From contig NZ_CP058669.1 in assembly GCF_014323565.1 (NCBI RefSeq), positions 833,501-897,500 on the forward strand: a stretch of 64,000 nucleotides of DNA. The letters are read 5' to 3'. Position numbers and translations under genes: made by a program. Below are positions 37,627-48,787 of this stretch, one piece after another. Positions within the stretch are counted from its first letter, which is position 1. Each line of letters opens with the position of its first letter. The notes below the pieces were generated by a model that saw nothing but the letters and a program-made list of their open reading frames with translations, was not told where the DNA came from and ran no database searches. The stretch is from Hyphobacterium sp. CCMP332 (lineage in GTDB: Bacteria > Pseudomonadota > Alphaproteobacteria > Caulobacterales > Maricaulaceae).

Positions 37627-38964
37627 ATGCGCCTTTCCCGTTATTTCATCCCCGTTCTGAAGGAAACCCCTTCCGACGCCCAGATTGTCTCGCACCGGCT
37701 GATGCTGCGCGCTGGCCTGATCCGTCAGGAAGCCGCCGGAATCTATGCCTGGTTGCCGTTGGGTCATCGCGTCTTGCGCAAGATCGAGCAGATTGTCCGC
37801 GAGGAGCAGGACCGGGCAGGGGCGGCCGAAATGCTGATGCCGACCCTGCAACCCGCTGATTTGTGGCGCGAGAGCGGCCGCTATGACGACTATGGCCAGG
37901 AAATGTTGCGCATTGTCGACCGCCATGAGCGCGATCTGCTTTACGGTCCGACCAATGAGGAAATGATCACCGAGATTTTCCGCGCCTATTGCCGTTCCTA
38001 CAAGGACGTGCCGAAGCTGCTCTATCACATCCAGTGGAAATTCCGCGACGAGATCCGCCCGCGTTTCGGCGTGATGCGCGGCCGCGAATTCCTTATGAAG
38101 GATGCCTATTCCTTTGATCTGGACGAGGACAGCGCCCGCAACGCCTATAACCGCATGTTCGTGGCCTATCTCAATACCTTCTCCCGTCTGGGACTGAAGG
38201 CTGTACCGATGCGCGCTGACACCGGCCCCATTGGCGGTGATCTCAGCCATGAATTCATCATTCTGGCTGAGACCGGCGAGAGCGAAGTCTTCTGCCATGC
38301 GGACCTCGTGGAGATGGGCGCGCCGGGACTGGATGTGGATTTCGACGGCGATCTTCAGCCGCTGGTGGATCAACGCACGGCGCTTTATGCCGCGACCGAG
38401 GAAATGCACGACGCGGCGCGCTTCGAGGCCGAAGTGCCAGAAGGCAAACGTCTGTCGGCGCGCGGTATCGAAGTCGGTCACATCTTCAATTTCGGCACGA
38501 AGTATTCCGAGCCGATGAAGGCCGTTGTGGCGCATCCGGACGGCAAGGAACGCCCGGTTCACATGGGCAGCTATGGCGTGGGCGTATCGCGTCTGATGGG
38601 CGGCATCATTGAAGCCAGCCATGACGATGACGGTATTATCTGGCCGGAAAGCGTGGCACCGTTTGGCGTCGGCATCATCAATATGCGCGCTGACGACGAC
38701 GACACCAATGCGGCTTGCGAGACAGCCTATGCCGCGCTGACCAGAGCGGGCCGGGAGCCTTTGCTGGACGATACGGCGGACCGGGCAGGGGCCAAGTTTG
38801 CACGGATGGACCTGATCGGCCTGCCTTACCAATTGGTCATTGGCCCCCGGGGGCTGAAAGAGGGCAAGATCGAAGTGAAAGTGCGTCGGACCGGAGAAAA
38901 GCACGAGTTCTCTCTGGAGGATGCCATCAACCGGCTTGCGGAAGGATCATTTACGAATGGCTGA
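37627..38964 (+). CDS. proS: Prolyl-tRNA synthetase (short alphaproteobacterial type)
   Basis: A 445-residue class II synthetase that charges tRNA-Pro. It has the motif 1 region [20 protein letters not shown], motif 2 [21 protein letters not shown], motif 3 [14 protein letters not shown] and a C-terminal anticodon-binding domain. The roughly 180-residue editing insertion of E. coli ProS is absent, as in other Alphaproteobacteria, so Ala-tRNA-Pro clearance must be done elsewhere. The ATG at 37627 is the family start. It overlaps lolC by 8 bp. Confidence 0.96.
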   Translation: MRLSRYFIPVLKETPSDAQIVSHRLMLRAGLIRQEAAGIYAWLPLGHRVLRKIEQIVREEQDRAGAAEMLMPTLQPADLWRESGRYDDYGQEMLRIVDRHERDLLYGPTNEEMITEIFRAYCRSYKDVPKLLYHIQWKFRDEIRPRFGVMRGREFLMKDAYSFDLDEDSARNAYNRMFVAYLNTFSRLGLKAVPMRADTGPIGGDLSHEFIILAETGESEVFCHADLVEMGAPGLDVDFDGDLQPLVDQRTALYAATEEMHDAARFEAEVPEGKRLSARGIEVGHIFNFGTKYSEPMKAVVAHPDGKERPVHMGSYGVGVSRLMGGIIEASHDDDGIIWPESVAPFGVGIINMRADDDDTNAACETAYAALTRAGREPLLDDTADRAGAKFARMDLIGLPYQLVIGPRGLKEGKIEVKVRRTGEKHEFSLEDAINRLAEGSFTNG

Positions 38965-40264
38965 TACCCGGCTGGGTGGCGCGCGGCCCTTTGCGCCGTT
39001 CGAATTTGTCATCGCCATGCGCTATCTGCGCGCCCGGCGCAAGGAAGGCGGGATCGCCCTGATCGCGATCATTTCCTTCCTCGGCATCATGCTGGGCGTC
39101 GCCGCGCTGATCATCGTACTCTCCATCATGAACGGCTTTCGCTATGAGCTTCTAAGCCAGTTGCTGGGGGCTCAAAGTCACATCTACGTCGATGTTCGGG
39201 GTCTGACCGAGCCGGAAGTTGACGAAATCCAGCGCGATTTGACGACCATTCGCGGCATTTTGAACGTTGGGCCCCGCTATGAAGGGCAGGCGCTGTTCAC
39301 GGCCAATGGTGAAACGGTTGGCGCACAGGTGATCGGCGTCCAGCCGTCCGATATTGCCAATATTCCCCGGATTTCCGCCGTACCAACTGCAGACGAAAGA
39401 TACGGCCTGATTGACGGCACATTCGAAACTTTCGGCGTGGGCAATAATGGCGGTGACAATATTCTGATCGGCCGGGCGCTGGCGACACGCATGGGTGTCG
39501 TTCCCGGCGATGAGATTACCCTGTTGGCACCCAATGGATCGTCGGGTCCGTTCGGGACCGTACCGCGGCGCAAGGCCTATACTGTTGCGGGCATCTTCAC
39601 CGTCGGTGTTCATCAATTCGATCAGGTCGTGACCTTCATGCCGCTGGAACAGGCGCTTTTGTTCTTTGCACAGGATGGCCCATTAACCATCGAGGCCCGC
39701 GTGGAAAACCCGGTCGAGATCAACGACACCATGGTCAGCATCCGTCAGGCCGTTGGAAATGGCGTGGCGATTTATGACTGGCGGGATCAAAGCCTGGCCT
39801 TTTATCAGGCGCTTCAGGTTGAGCGTTTTGCCATGCGCCTTATCCTGTCGGTCGTGATCCTGATTGCAGCGCTCAATATCATCACCGGGCTCATCATGCT
39901 GGTGAAGAACAAGGGCCGGGATATTGCGATCCTGCGAACAATGGGAGCCACACGTGGCTCTGTGATGCGCATTTTCCTGATTATCGGACTGATGATTGGC
40001 GCCGTCGGCGCCCTTTCCGGCGCGGCTATGGGCTTTCTGTTCGTCTTGAATATCGAGCATATCCAGAATTTCATCGAGCTGTTGACCGGCGTCGACCCGT
40101 TCAATCCGGAAGTTTACTTCCTGACGCGTTTGCCCGCGCGAATTGATCCGGGTGAAGTCGGTTTTGCCGTCCTGTTCGGACTGCTCTCGGCCTTGTTGGC
40201 CGCTTTTCCGCCCGCCTGGCGCGCCGCGCGTCTCGATCCGGTGGAGGCGCTACGTTATGAGTGA
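38957..40264 (+). CDS. lolC: Lipoprotein-releasing ABC transporter permease (LolC/LolE type)
   Basis: A 435-residue inner-membrane permease that releases lipoproteins toward LolA with the LolD ATPase. The layout is an N-terminal helix ([20 protein letters not shown]), a large periplasmic domain (about 50-270) and three C-terminal helices in the FtsX fold, with the coupling segment [15 protein letters not shown]. It overlaps proS upstream and lolD downstream by 8 bp each, so the three are translationally linked. There is one LolC/E-type gene here, as in most Alphaproteobacteria. Confidence 0.93.
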   Translation: MADTRLGGARPFAPFEFVIAMRYLRARRKEGGIALIAIISFLGIMLGVAALIIVLSIMNGFRYELLSQLLGAQSHIYVDVRGLTEPEVDEIQRDLTTIRGILNVGPRYEGQALFTANGETVGAQVIGVQPSDIANIPRISAVPTADERYGLIDGTFETFGVGNNGGDNILIGRALATRMGVVPGDEITLLAPNGSSGPFGTVPRRKAYTVAGIFTVGVHQFDQVVTFMPLEQALLFFAQDGPLTIEARVENPVEINDTMVSIRQAVGNGVAIYDWRDQSLAFYQALQVERFAMRLILSVVILIAALNIITGLIMLVKNKGRDIAILRTMGATRGSVMRIFLIIGLMIGAVGALSGAAMGFLFVLNIEHIQNFIELLTGVDPFNPEVYFLTRLPARIDPGEVGFAVLFGLLSALLAAFPPAWRAARLDPVEALRYE

Positions 40265-40949
40265 GGCCGTACTCTCCCTGCGCAATGTCGAGCGCACCTA
40301 TGTATCCGGCGGCGAAGATCTGAACGTGCTGCGCGGGATCAATCTCGACCTCAAGCCGGGCGAAATTGTCGGCCTCATCGGGCCTTCAGGCTCCGGGAAA
40401 TCAACCCTGCTTCATATTGCCGGCCTCCTCGAGCCGCCAGATGCGGGCGAGGTCACTCTGGCCGGTATTGATGCGGTCAACGCCAATGATGATATGCGAA
40501 CCGCGCTGCGGCGGAATTTTGTCGGCTTTGTCTACCAGTTCCACCATTTGCTGCCGGAATTCGATGCGCTGGAAAATGTCACCCTGCCGCGGCTGATCCA
40601 TGGCGAATTGCGCCACAAGGCCATGCCGGAAGCACAGCGTTTGTTGACCGCACTCGGTCTCGGCGAACGCCTGACTCATCGGCCGGCGGAACTATCCGGC
40701 GGCGAACAGCAGCGTGTCGCCATTGCCCGCGCCTTTGCCAATTCTCCAAAACTCATTCTGGCGGATGAACCGACCGGCAATCTGGACCCGGCCACGTCCG
40801 AAGCTGTGTTTGACAGTTTCCGCCGGGCCGCGCGTGACGAGGGGGCTGCCGCTCTGGTCGCCACCCACAATATTGCGCTTTCAGAGCGCATGGATCGCGT
40901 TCTGACGCTCGAGAACGGCAAGCTCGTTTCATTCCAGGCTCCTGTTTAA
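40257..40949 (+). CDS. lolD: Lipoprotein-releasing ABC transporter ATPase LolD
   Basis: A 230-residue ATPase that powers lipoprotein release. It shows Walker A GPSGSGKST (42-50), the Q-loop region VYQFHHLLPEF, the ABC signature LSGGEQQR (146-153), Walker B LILADEPTGNLDP and the switch histidine in VATHN. It pairs with lolC, overlapping it by 8 bp. Confidence 0.96.
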   Translation: MSEAVLSLRNVERTYVSGGEDLNVLRGINLDLKPGEIVGLIGPSGSGKSTLLHIAGLLEPPDAGEVTLAGIDAVNANDDMRTALRRNFVGFVYQFHHLLPEFDALENVTLPRLIHGELRHKAMPEAQRLLTALGLGERLTHRPAELSGGEQQRVAIARAFANSPKLILADEPTGNLDPATSEAVFDSFRRAARDEGAAALVATHNIALSERMDRVLTLENGKLVSFQAPV

Positions 40950-41043
40950 TCACGGCATTTCTGCGTTAACCAAAAACTTCTTGGCAACCGGAACAAAACG
41001 TGAAAGAACATAACCAGAACGAACAACCGATACGGAGCTGGTT

Positions 41044-41136
41044 ATGAGACGACTTCTTGCTGATGCAACTTCTGCTGCTGCCATTCTTGGCTTTGGCTGG
41101 ATGATTTTGATGTGGACATCCATTCTCCTCGCCTGA
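41044..41136 (+). CDS. Possible 30-residue single-helix membrane peptide
   Basis: A short frame upstream of dnaE starts at ATG 41044 after a GGAG seven bases away. It encodes a basic N-terminus (MRRLLAD) followed by a hydrophobic helix rich in Ala, Ile, Leu and Trp. The composition is that of a small membrane protein, but I recognise no family and length alone is weak evidence. It lies alone in the 240-bp gap between lolD and dnaE. Confidence 0.4.
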   Translation: MRRLLADATSAAAILGFGWMILMWTSILLA

Positions 41137-41189
41137 CCTTTTCGGGCAGGCTCTGCTAGGAGTGAGTCGGGACCGAAGGAGCGCGTGGC

Positions 41190-42593
41190 ATGAGCGAAGT
41201 ATCAGGAGATATCGGACAGGGCTTTGTCCATCTCCGCAATCGCTCGCCCTATTCGGTTCTTGAAGGCGCCATCCCGATCAAGAAAATGGTGGCGCTGGCC
41301 GGGGCGAACAACATGCCCGCCATCGGTCTCACCGATACGAATAATCTCTTTGGCGCACTCGAATTTTCAGAAGTGCTCTCCGGAGCGGGCATCCAGCCCA
41401 TCACCGGCTGTACGCTCTCGATCCGCCTCGGTGAGCCTCGTCCCGGAGATGCCGCGCGGCCGGATGGCACGATTGCGCTGCTCGTGGCGAATGAGGCCGG
41501 GTATCGCAACCTCCTGAAGCTGACGAGCGCCGCCTTCCTTGAAGTTGGCCCCACCGAACCGGCGCACATCACCGCAGAAAAACTGTTTGCGCATACAGAG
41601 GGCCTGATCGCGCTGACCGGCGGGCCAGACAGCGTGCTCAATCGGCTGGTCGTGGACGATCACAAGGATGAGGCCGGCAATTGGCTATCGCGATTGCAGA
41701 CGGCTTATGGCGACCGCCTTTATATCGAATTGCAACGTCATGGCCGCCGCGAAGAGTTGATCGCGGAAAACTGGCTGGTGGAGCAGGCCTATGACCGTGA
41801 TTTGCCACTAGTCGCGACCAATGAATGCTTCTTCCCGGACCGGGACATGCATTCCGCCCATGATGCGTTGCTCTGTATTGCTGAAAGCCAGTATCTAACG
41901 GTCGAGGATCGCCGCCGGGTGACGCCGGATCACTTCTTTGCCTCCGGCGAGGAAATGCGGGCCCGTTTCACCGATCTGCCCGAAGCCATAGCCAATACGA
42001 TCGAGATTGCGCGGCGTTGTTCCTACCGGCCGCGTACCCATGAACCCATTCTGCCGAGCTTCCCGACGGAAGTTGGCCGCGATGAACTGGAAGAACTGCG
42101 CGCGCAGGCGGAAGTGGGTCTGAAGGCTCGCCTGGAGGTCGTTGATCCCGCCGCGCCGGTCGAGGACTATGAGGCGCGTCTGAAATTCGAGCTCGAAGTT
42201 ATCGGTTCGATGGGCTTTCCCGGATATTTCCTGATCGTGTCCGACTTCATCAAATGGGCCAAGAACCATGATATTCCGGTCGGGCCGGGCCGGGGGTCGG
42301 GGGCGGGTTCGCTCGTGGCCTGGGCGCTGACCATCACCGATCTCGATCCCTTGCGGTTTGGTCTGCTGTTCGAGCGGTTTCTGAACCCCGAACGCGTCTC
42401 CATGCCCGACTTCGACGTGGACTTCTGTCAGGAACGCCGCGGCGAGGTGATCCGCTATGTGCAGGAACATTATGGCGCCGATCACGTTGCCCAGATCATC
42501 ACTTTCGGAACGCTTCAGGCGCGCGCTGTCGTGCGCGATGTCGGGCGGGTCCTGCAGATGCCCTATGGGCAGGTGGACGCCTGCCAAGACTGA
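41190..42593 (+). CDS. dnaE: DNA polymerase III subunit alpha, 5' part (frameshifted)
   Basis: The first about 463 residues match DnaE, the replicative polymerase. The PHP domain is at the start ([38 protein letters not shown]). The palm region with catalytic residues follows ([20 protein letters not shown] and the Asp pair in [12 protein letters not shown]). The true frame is lost at about 42579, where VDRLCKLIP should follow PYGQ, and it ends at 42593. It continues, after a damaged stretch, at about 42728-44650; full length would be about 1150 residues. Confidence 0.93.
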   Translation: MSEVSGDIGQGFVHLRNRSPYSVLEGAIPIKKMVALAGANNMPAIGLTDTNNLFGALEFSEVLSGAGIQPITGCTLSIRLGEPRPGDAARPDGTIALLVANEAGYRNLLKLTSAAFLEVGPTEPAHITAEKLFAHTEGLIALTGGPDSVLNRLVVDDHKDEAGNWLSRLQTAYGDRLYIELQRHGRREELIAENWLVEQAYDRDLPLVATNECFFPDRDMHSAHDALLCIAESQYLTVEDRRRVTPDHFFASGEEMRARFTDLPEAIANTIEIARRCSYRPRTHEPILPSFPTEVGRDELEELRAQAEVGLKARLEVVDPAAPVEDYEARLKFELEVIGSMGFPGYFLIVSDFIKWAKNHDIPVGPGRGSGAGSLVAWALTITDLDPLRFGLLFERFLNPERVSMPDFDVDFCQERRGEVIRYVQEHYGADHVAQIITFGTLQARAVVRDVGRVLQMPYGQVDACQD

Positions 42594-42730
42594 TCCCCGT
42601 CGATCCCGTCAACCCGGTCACGCATGGCCGAAAGGCCATGGCGAGATCGAACCGCGACTTCGCGCGTTTGGCGCGAAGAGCCGGGCGTGGTGGATCGGCT
42701 GCTGGAATTGCGGCATGAAGGTCGAAGGGA
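42578..42730 (+). other. dnaE: Indel-damaged stretch of dnaE
   Basis: About 150 bp encode, in shifting frames, pieces expected in DnaE ([11 protein letters not shown], then LLELxxKVEGLLRNAS). At least four small indels are needed, near 42579, 42585, 42620-42660 and 42700-42728. dnaE is essential and single-copy in this context, so sequence error is more likely than a real mutation. Confidence 0.8.
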
Positions 42731-44650
42731 TTGCTGCGCAACGCCTCGACCCATGCCGCCGGGGTGGTGATCGGCGACCGGCCATTGGATGAGCTGGTGC
42801 CGCTCTATCAGGACCCGCGCTCCGACATGCCTGCCACGCAGTTCAACATGAAATGGGTGGAGCCAGCCGGTCTCGTCAAATTCGACTTTCTGGGGCTTAA
42901 AACCCTGACCGTGATCGCGCGCGCCCTCGGCTATATCGAAAAGGCCGGCGGCAAGATTCCCGATCTTGAAAATGCCTCCTTCGATGATCCGAAGGTCTAT
43001 GAGCTCTTGTCGACAGGTGCGGGTATCGGCGTGTTCCAGATGGAATCCTCCGGCATGCGCGACACGCTCGCCAAGATGAAGCCGGACAAGATCGAGGATC
43101 TGATCGCCCTGATCTCGCTCTATCGTCCGGGGCCGATGAAGAATATCGATGTCTATGTCGACCGGAAATTCGGGCGGGCGGAAGTCGATTATCTCCACCC
43201 GGATTTGAAAACCGTTCTGGATGAGACCTATGGCGTCATCATCTATCAGGAACAGGTGATGCAGATTGCCCAGATCCTGTCGGGCTATTCACTCGGTGAA
43301 GCCGACCTATTGCGCCGGGCCATGGGCAAGAAGCAAAAGGACGAAATGGCGCGCCAGAAGGTGCGTTTCCTGGAGGGGGCCGAAGCCAAGGGCGTTTCGC
43401 GCGGCAAGGCGGAATACATCTTTGAACTGGTCAATGAATTTGCGGGTTATGGTTTCAACAAATCCCACGCCGCCGCATATGCGGCCATCGCCTACCGGAC
43501 CGGCTATCTGAAGGCCAATCATCCGGTTGAATTCCTCGCAGCGCTGATGAGTCTGGATCGCAGCAATGTCGAGAAATTGGCCGTCTTCTTCCAGGAAGCG
43601 CGCCGGATGGATACACCCATTCGCCCGCCGGACATCAATCTGTCCGAGGCCGATTTTTCGGTAAAGGATGGCGCGGTCGTCTATGCCCTCGGCGCGGTGC
43701 GCAATGTCAGCCTGTCGGCGATGGAAGCTCTGGCCGAAGAGCGCAAGGCCAATGGCCCGTTCAGGGACCTGTTTGATTTTGCCGAACGCGTGGATCCCAA
43801 GCTCCTAAACAAGCGGACGCTGGAAAATCTGGCCCGTGCCGGGGCCTTCGACAGTATCGAGCCGGATCGTGCCCGCGCCTTTGCCGCTGCAGAAACCCTG
43901 TGCGCCATGGCCAACAAGGCACAGGAAGAACGCGACACCGCTCAGGTCAGCCTGTTTGGCGGAGCCGATCCGGATGCCGGTGGTCTGGCGCGCCCGAAAT
44001 TGCCAGACGTTCCGCCCTGGACGGCGACACAGCGTCTGGACGAGGAATTGACGGCGATCGGCTATTATCTGTCCGGTCACCCGCTGGATGATCAGGCCGA
44101 CATGCTGGCCCGTCGCGGCGTGGTTTTTGTGGCCGATGCGCCCGATCGCGTCGCCGACGGGGCGTCCGCGATTCGCATGGCCGGCGTGGTCCGCCGGCGT
44201 CAGGAGCGGGTTTCGCAGCGCACCGGCAAACGCTTTGCTTGGCTGACGCTCTCCGACCCGTCCGGCGAATTCGAGGTTCTGGTCAATCCGGACATGTTGC
44301 AATCATCCCGTGACGCGCTGGAAGTGGGCGCATCCGTCATGATAAGCGCCAGCATAGACGACAAGGAAGAGCAACTTCGCTTTTTTGCCGATAATATCGA
44401 GGCGCTCGAAGACGCGCCTGCCGCTGCAGGCTTGAAGGTCCGCCTCAATGTGGACGCGCTGGAAAGCGTGAAAGCCCGCCTTGATCGCGCGGCGGACAGC
44501 GCCAAGGGTGAGGGGGTGATTCACCTCATTCTCTCGGTTTCCGATGGCAGCGAGGCCGAATTGCGCCTGCCGGGCCGGCTGCCAACGACGCCACCGGTTC
44601 AGGCGGCGCTGCGCGGGGTCAAGGGCGTGGAAAGCGTCGAGCTGATCTAG
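42731..44650 (+). CDS. dnaE: DNA polymerase III subunit alpha, 3' part (frameshifted)
   Basis: The remaining 640 residues of DnaE are uninterrupted. They contain LLRNASTHAAGVVIGDRPL, KFDFLGLKTLTVI, GIGVFQMESSGMRDTLAKMK, RPGPMKNIDVYVDRK and the fingers segment YGFNKSHAAAYAAIAYRTGYLKANHP. A helix-hairpin-helix region, an OB-fold domain and the tau-binding C-terminus follow. The TTG at 42731 is an internal leucine codon, not a genuine start. Confidence 0.94.
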   Translation: MLRNASTHAAGVVIGDRPLDELVPLYQDPRSDMPATQFNMKWVEPAGLVKFDFLGLKTLTVIARALGYIEKAGGKIPDLENASFDDPKVYELLSTGAGIGVFQMESSGMRDTLAKMKPDKIEDLIALISLYRPGPMKNIDVYVDRKFGRAEVDYLHPDLKTVLDETYGVIIYQEQVMQIAQILSGYSLGEADLLRRAMGKKQKDEMARQKVRFLEGAEAKGVSRGKAEYIFELVNEFAGYGFNKSHAAAYAAIAYRTGYLKANHPVEFLAALMSLDRSNVEKLAVFFQEARRMDTPIRPPDINLSEADFSVKDGAVVYALGAVRNVSLSAMEALAEERKANGPFRDLFDFAERVDPKLLNKRTLENLARAGAFDSIEPDRARAFAAAETLCAMANKAQEERDTAQVSLFGGADPDAGGLARPKLPDVPPWTATQRLDEELTAIGYYLSGHPLDDQADMLARRGVVFVADAPDRVADGASAIRMAGVVRRRQERVSQRTGKRFAWLTLSDPSGEFEVLVNPDMLQSSRDALEVGASVMISASIDDKEEQLRFFADNIEALEDAPAAAGLKVRLNVDALESVKARLDRAADSAKGEGVIHLILSVSDGSEAELRLPGRLPTTPPVQAALRGVKGVESVELI

Positions 44651-44829
44651 CGTGCTTGATCTGCCCTGCCGGGCTTGCGCCATGCGCTTTTCCCGCCTAT
44701 ATGCGCGCCTGATCACGCACACGGGACTTCGGCTGAACCGAGTTGGGGACGTCGCTCCGGTGTTGCGATTGGCAAGGTGCTGATCGTGACTCCGTTCCGT
44801 GGAGGCCAACCGGAAAAGGAAAATGATCA

Positions 44830-45714
44830 ATGGCACTGCCTGAATTCTCCATGCGTCAATTGCTTGAAGCTGGCGCACACTTTGGACACCAGACCCACCG
44901 CTGGAACCCCAAGATGAAGTCTTTCATCTTCGGCGAACGCGCAAACATCCACATCATCGATCTCTCGCAGACCGTTCCGCTGCTGCACCAGGCACTGGTT
45001 CAGGTTCGCGATGTTGCCGCCAAGGGTGGCCGGATCCTGTTTGTCGGCACCAAGCGTCAGGCGTCTGAAATCATTGCCCAGAACGCTCAGCGTTGCGCGC
45101 AATACTACATGAATAACCGCTGGCTCGGCGGCACGCTGACCAATTGGGCGACGATCTCCAATTCAATCGCCCGCCTGCGTGAGCTGGAAGGCCTTTTTGA
45201 TGATGAGCAGGCATCGGCCGGCTTCACCAAGAAGGAGCTTCTGAATCTGACGCGTGAGCGCGACAAGCTGGAATTGTCACTCGGCGGCATCAAGGAAATG
45301 GGCGGTACGCCGGACCTGATGTTTGTGGTCGATACCAACAAGGAAGCGATTGCCATTCTGGAAGCCAAGAAACTCGGCATTCCGGTCATCGGCATCGTCG
45401 ACACCAATTGCGACCCGGACCCGATCGATTTCCCGATCCCGGCCAATGATGACGCAGCCCGTGCGATCACGCTCTATTGCGAGCTGATTGCCGATGCGGC
45501 GCTCGATGGCATGACGCAAGGGCAGTCCAATCTGGGCGTGGATCTCGGCGCAGCGGAAAATCCGATTGTCGAACCGGTTCTAACGGAAACGGCGGAAGAG
45601 GCACCGGCGGAAGCTGCGGCTCCGGAAGCTGAAGCAGCTCCGGCGGCCGAAACTGTCGCGGAAACGTCAGACGAATCCGCTACCGAAGCAAAAGAAGAAA
45701 AGACCGAAGGCTGA
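44830..45714 (+). CDS. rpsB: 30S ribosomal protein S2
   Basis: S2 (294 residues) binds the 30S head-body junction. Family landmarks are [51 protein letters not shown] and [23 protein letters not shown] low-complexity Ala/Glu-rich tail of about 50 residues follows the core, which is common in Alphaproteobacteria. AAAAGGAAA precedes the start. The 179-bp upstream gap probably holds the promoter, and S2 leaders are often autoregulated, but I see no specific leader structure. Confidence 0.98.
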   Translation: MALPEFSMRQLLEAGAHFGHQTHRWNPKMKSFIFGERANIHIIDLSQTVPLLHQALVQVRDVAAKGGRILFVGTKRQASEIIAQNAQRCAQYYMNNRWLGGTLTNWATISNSIARLRELEGLFDDEQASAGFTKKELLNLTRERDKLELSLGGIKEMGGTPDLMFVVDTNKEAIAILEAKKLGIPVIGIVDTNCDPDPIDFPIPANDDAARAITLYCELIADAALDGMTQGQSNLGVDLGAAENPIVEPVLTETAEEAPAEAAAPEAEAAPAAETVAETSDESATEAKEEKTEG

Positions 45715-45754
45715 TCCCGGCCTTCACGTCGAACGAAAATCAGGAGCATTACCG

Positions 45755-46633
45755 ATGGCTATTACAGCAGCCCTCGTCAAGGAACTGCGCGACATGACGG
45801 GCGCAGGCATGATGGATGCCAAGAAGGCATTGACGGAAAATGACGGCGATATGGACGCCGCAGTCGACTGGCTGCGCACCAAAGGCCTGTCGAAAGCCGC
45901 CAAGAAAGCCGATCGCGTCGCCGCCGAAGGTCTGGTCAGCATTGCCGTTGATGGTGGCAAAGGCGTCGCCGTTGAAGTCAATTCGGAAACCGACTTCGTT
46001 GCCAAGAACGCTGATTTCCAGGCCATGGTGAAAGACATCACCTCTGCGGCCATGGATGCTGCCGACGTCGATGCGCTGAAGGCAGCATCGGTCAATGGCA
46101 AGCCGGTTGCGGACATGATCACCGACCGCGTCGCCAAGATCGGCGAGAACATGTCGGTACGCCGTATGGCCAGGATCGAAGGCGAAAGCGTTGCAGCTTA
46201 TGTGCACAATGCTGCTGCCGATGGCATGGGCAAGATTGGTGTTCTGGTCGCTCTGAAAGGCTCGAATGACGAATTTGGCCGTCAGGTCGCCATGCACATT
46301 GCCGCCATCAATCCGGCATCGCTGTCGGAAGCCGATCTGGATCAGGCACTTGTCGAGAAGGAACGCAATGTTCTGACCGAACAGGCCCGTGAAAGCGGCA
46401 AGCCGGAAAATGTCATCGAGAAGATGATTGACGGCCGGATGAAGAAATACTTCTCCGAAGTGACGCTTCTGAACCAGTCCTTCGTCATCAATCCTGACCT
46501 GACGGTCGGGGCGGCGGCAAAAGAGGCCGGTGTCGAAATCCTCGGCTTCATCCGCATGGAAGTCGGCGAGGGCGTCGAGAAGAAGACCGAAGACTTCGCC
46601 GCAGAAGTCGCTGCTACTGCCAAGGGCGGCTAG
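45755..46633 (+). CDS. tsf: Elongation factor Ts
   Basis: EF-Ts (292 residues) is the nucleotide exchange factor for EF-Tu. The N-terminal UBA-like domain ([20 protein letters not shown]) and the core motif [13 protein letters not shown] are conserved, followed by two core subdomains. CAGGAG precedes the ATG. It follows rpsB by 40 bp, the conserved rpsB-tsf pair, and a terminator comes directly after it. Confidence 0.98.
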   Translation: MAITAALVKELRDMTGAGMMDAKKALTENDGDMDAAVDWLRTKGLSKAAKKADRVAAEGLVSIAVDGGKGVAVEVNSETDFVAKNADFQAMVKDITSAAMDAADVDALKAASVNGKPVADMITDRVAKIGENMSVRRMARIEGESVAAYVHNAAADGMGKIGVLVALKGSNDEFGRQVAMHIAAINPASLSEADLDQALVEKERNVLTEQARESGKPENVIEKMIDGRMKKYFSEVTLLNQSFVINPDLTVGAAAKEAGVEILGFIRMEVGEGVEKKTEDFAAEVAATAKGG

Positions 46634-46644
46634 CATGAACAAAC

Positions 46645-46676
46645 AGCGCCGGAGCCTTACCGCTCCGGCGCTTTTC
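46645..46676 (+). terminator. Rho-independent terminator after tsf
   Basis: An 11-bp perfect stem (46645-46655 with 46662-46672) has a 6-base loop and a T-rich tail. It lies 12 bp past the tsf stop and 17 bp before the pyrH start, so rpsB-tsf and pyrH-frr expression can be separated. Confidence 0.92.
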
Positions 46677-46692
46677 TTTTAGGCTGCGCGAC

Positions 46693-47463
46693 ATGACTGA
46701 TTCTGCCGGAGATGCCGCCCCACAGGGTACCCAGACGCTCTACAAACGGGTGCTGCTCAAGATTTCCGGCGAAGCCCTGATGGGCGACCAGCAATACGGC
46801 ATAGATCTCAACGTGGCTGAACGCGTCGCCCGCGAAGTTTCCGACGCGGTCAATAGCGGTGTGGAAGTCTGCCTGGTGATTGGCGGCGGAAACATCTTCC
46901 GCGGACTATCCGTTGCCGCAAAAGGCATGGACCGCGCGGCCGCAGACTATATGGGCATGCTCGCGACCGTGATGAATGCGCTGGCAATGCAGAATTCTCT
47001 GGAACGTGTCGGTGTGCCGACCCGGGTCCAGTCCGCCATTCCCATGACCTCGATTGCCGAGCCCTATATCCGGCGGCGGGCCATCCGGCATATGGAAAAG
47101 GGCCGCGTTGTGATTTTTGCCGCCGGCACGGGAAATCCGTTTTTCACAACCGACACCGCCGCAGCCTTACGCGCCGCCGAAATGGGCTGCGAGGCCCTGT
47201 TCAAGGGCACGCAGGTCGATGGTGTCTATTCCGATGATCCACGCAAGAATCCGGACGCCAAAAGGTATGACAGCCTCGATTATCTCGAAGTGCTGTCGCG
47301 CGACCTGAAAGTCATGGACGCCGCAGCGGTGACATTGATGCGCGAGAATGCCGTGCCTATCGTTGTATTCAACATTCACAAGCCGGGCGAGTTTGCACGG
47401 GTGCTGAGAGGTGAGGGCACCTGCACCACGATTGGCGAGCCGCGCACGGCCCGATCACAATAA
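46693..47463 (+). CDS. pyrH: UMP kinase
   Basis: A 256-residue amino-acid-kinase-fold enzyme that converts UMP to UDP. Conserved are [43 protein letters not shown], the nucleotide segment [14 protein letters not shown] and the C-terminal [16 protein letters not shown]. The bacterial enzyme is hexameric, with GTP activation and UTP inhibition. It lies just after the tsf terminator and is followed 10 bp later by frr. Confidence 0.97.
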   Translation: MTDSAGDAAPQGTQTLYKRVLLKISGEALMGDQQYGIDLNVAERVAREVSDAVNSGVEVCLVIGGGNIFRGLSVAAKGMDRAAADYMGMLATVMNALAMQNSLERVGVPTRVQSAIPMTSIAEPYIRRRAIRHMEKGRVVIFAAGTGNPFFTTDTAAALRAAEMGCEALFKGTQVDGVYSDDPRKNPDAKRYDSLDYLEVLSRDLKVMDAAAVTLMRENAVPIVVFNIHKPGEFARVLRGEGTCTTIGEPRTARSQ

Positions 47464-47473
47464 GGGTAATTCA

Positions 47474-48034
47474 ATGAGCTCGAGAATTGATCTGAAAGAC
47501 CTGCGCCGGCGGATGGATGGGGCGATTGACGCCTTGCACAAGGAATTCGGCAGCCTTCGCACCGGGCGCGCCTCTGCCAGCCTTCTGGACGCCGTTAAGG
47601 TCGAGGCCTATGGCTCACCCACGCCGATCAATCAGGTCGCGACCGTTTCGGTGCCGGAACCGCGCATGATCTCCGTACAGGTCTGGGACAAGTCCATGGT
47701 GGCGGCTGTCGACAAGGCGATCCGCAATGCCCCGCTTGGCGTCAATCCAGTCGTTGAAGGCACTTTGCTGCGTATCCCGATCCCGCCGCTCAACGAGGAA
47801 CGCCGCGCCGAACTGGCCAAGGCCGCCAGCAATTATGCCGAGCATGCCCGTGTTGCCATCCGCAATATCCGCCGGGACGGGATGGATACACTGAAGAAAA
47901 TGGAAAAAGACAACGAGATCAGCGAGGACGAGCTGAAAGGCCAGTCCGACGAGGTCCAGAAACTGACCGATGATTTTGTCGGCAAGGTGGACTCAGAGCT
48001 GAAATCCAAGCAGGACGAGATCATGCAGGTTTAG
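47474..48034 (+). CDS. frr: Ribosome recycling factor
   Basis: RRF (186 residues) splits post-termination ribosomes with EF-G. Family motifs are [53 protein letters not shown] and [13 protein letters not shown] chose ATG 47474 after AAGGGTAA; a longer frame from 47411 overlaps the pyrH end. Confidence 0.97.
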   Translation: MSSRIDLKDLRRRMDGAIDALHKEFGSLRTGRASASLLDAVKVEAYGSPTPINQVATVSVPEPRMISVQVWDKSMVAAVDKAIRNAPLGVNPVVEGTLLRIPIPPLNEERRAELAKAASNYAEHARVAIRNIRRDGMDTLKKMEKDNEISEDELKGQSDEVQKLTDDFVGKVDSELKSKQDEIMQV

Positions 48035-48058
48035 GCCTGTCCGTCTTGGGAGGTGTCC

Positions 48059-48787
48059 ATGAGCAGTAGCGAGGAGAGGTGCCGGGACGTCCGGCATGTC
48101 GCTATCATCATGGACGGCAACGGGCGTTGGGCGCAGCAGCGTAACCGTCCGCGGGCCTTTGGACACAACAAGGGTGTGGACGCGGTCCGCGAAGCGGTTC
48201 GCGCGGCCGGGAATCTTGGCATCAAATATCTGACATTGTTCGGCTTCTCGACCGAGAACTGGCGCCGTCCAAGCGACGAAGTCGACGCCCTGTTCGAATT
48301 GATGAAGCGCTTCGTCGATGCCGACCTTGAGAAACTTCACAAGGAAGGCGTGAATATCCGGATCGCCGGCCGCCGCGAAGGGCTTTCCGGCGACCTTCTG
48401 GCAATCATCGACCGGGCCGAGGCGCAAACCGCCGGAAACGACAAATGCTTCTTGACGATTGCCTTCAATTACGGAGGCCGTGATGAAATCGTCCGGGCCG
48501 CCCGGCGTCTGGCGCGCGACGTGAAGAGCGGTGCGATCGACCCTGACGCAGTGGATGAGAATGCGTTTGCGGCCTATCTCGACACGGCAGGCATGCCGGA
48601 CCCGGACCTGCTGATCCGCACAAGCGGCGAACATCGCACCAGTAATTTTCTGATCTGGCAGGCGGCTTACGCTGAACTGGTATTTCTGGATGTGCTGTGG
48701 CCCGATTTTTCAGCCGAACATTTCAAGGCCGCTCTGGATGAATATGCCTCGCGTGAGAGGCGGTTCGGAGGCGTGAATGCCGCCTGA
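48059..48787 (+). CDS. uppS: Isoprenyl (undecaprenyl) diphosphate synthase
   Basis: A 242-residue cis-prenyltransferase that makes the C55 lipid carrier for cell wall synthesis. It has HVAIIMDGNGRWAQQRN with the catalytic Asp, LTLFGFSTENWRRP, FNYGGRDEIV and the C-terminal DLLIRTSGEHRTSNFLIWQ, where the usual RxSNF context is kept. ATG 48059 follows GGGAGGTG; a GTG at 48053 is the weaker option. It overlaps cdsA by 11 bp. Confidence 0.96.
   Translation: MSSSEERCRDVRHVAIIMDGNGRWAQQRNRPRAFGHNKGVDAVREAVRAAGNLGIKYLTLFGFSTENWRRPSDEVDALFELMKRFVDADLEKLHKEGVNIRIAGRREGLSGDLLAIIDRAEAQTAGNDKCFLTIAFNYGGRDEIVRAARRLARDVKSGAIDPDAVDENAFAAYLDTAGMPDPDLLIRTSGEHRTSNFLIWQAAYAELVFLDVLWPDFSAEHFKAALDEYASRERRFGGVNAA

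Noticed and set aside
44651-44829. Regulatory leader or riboswitch before rpsB
   Set aside because: Only one short 4-bp hairpin is evident. S2 autoregulation is known in bacteria, but no recognisable leader structure can be supported.
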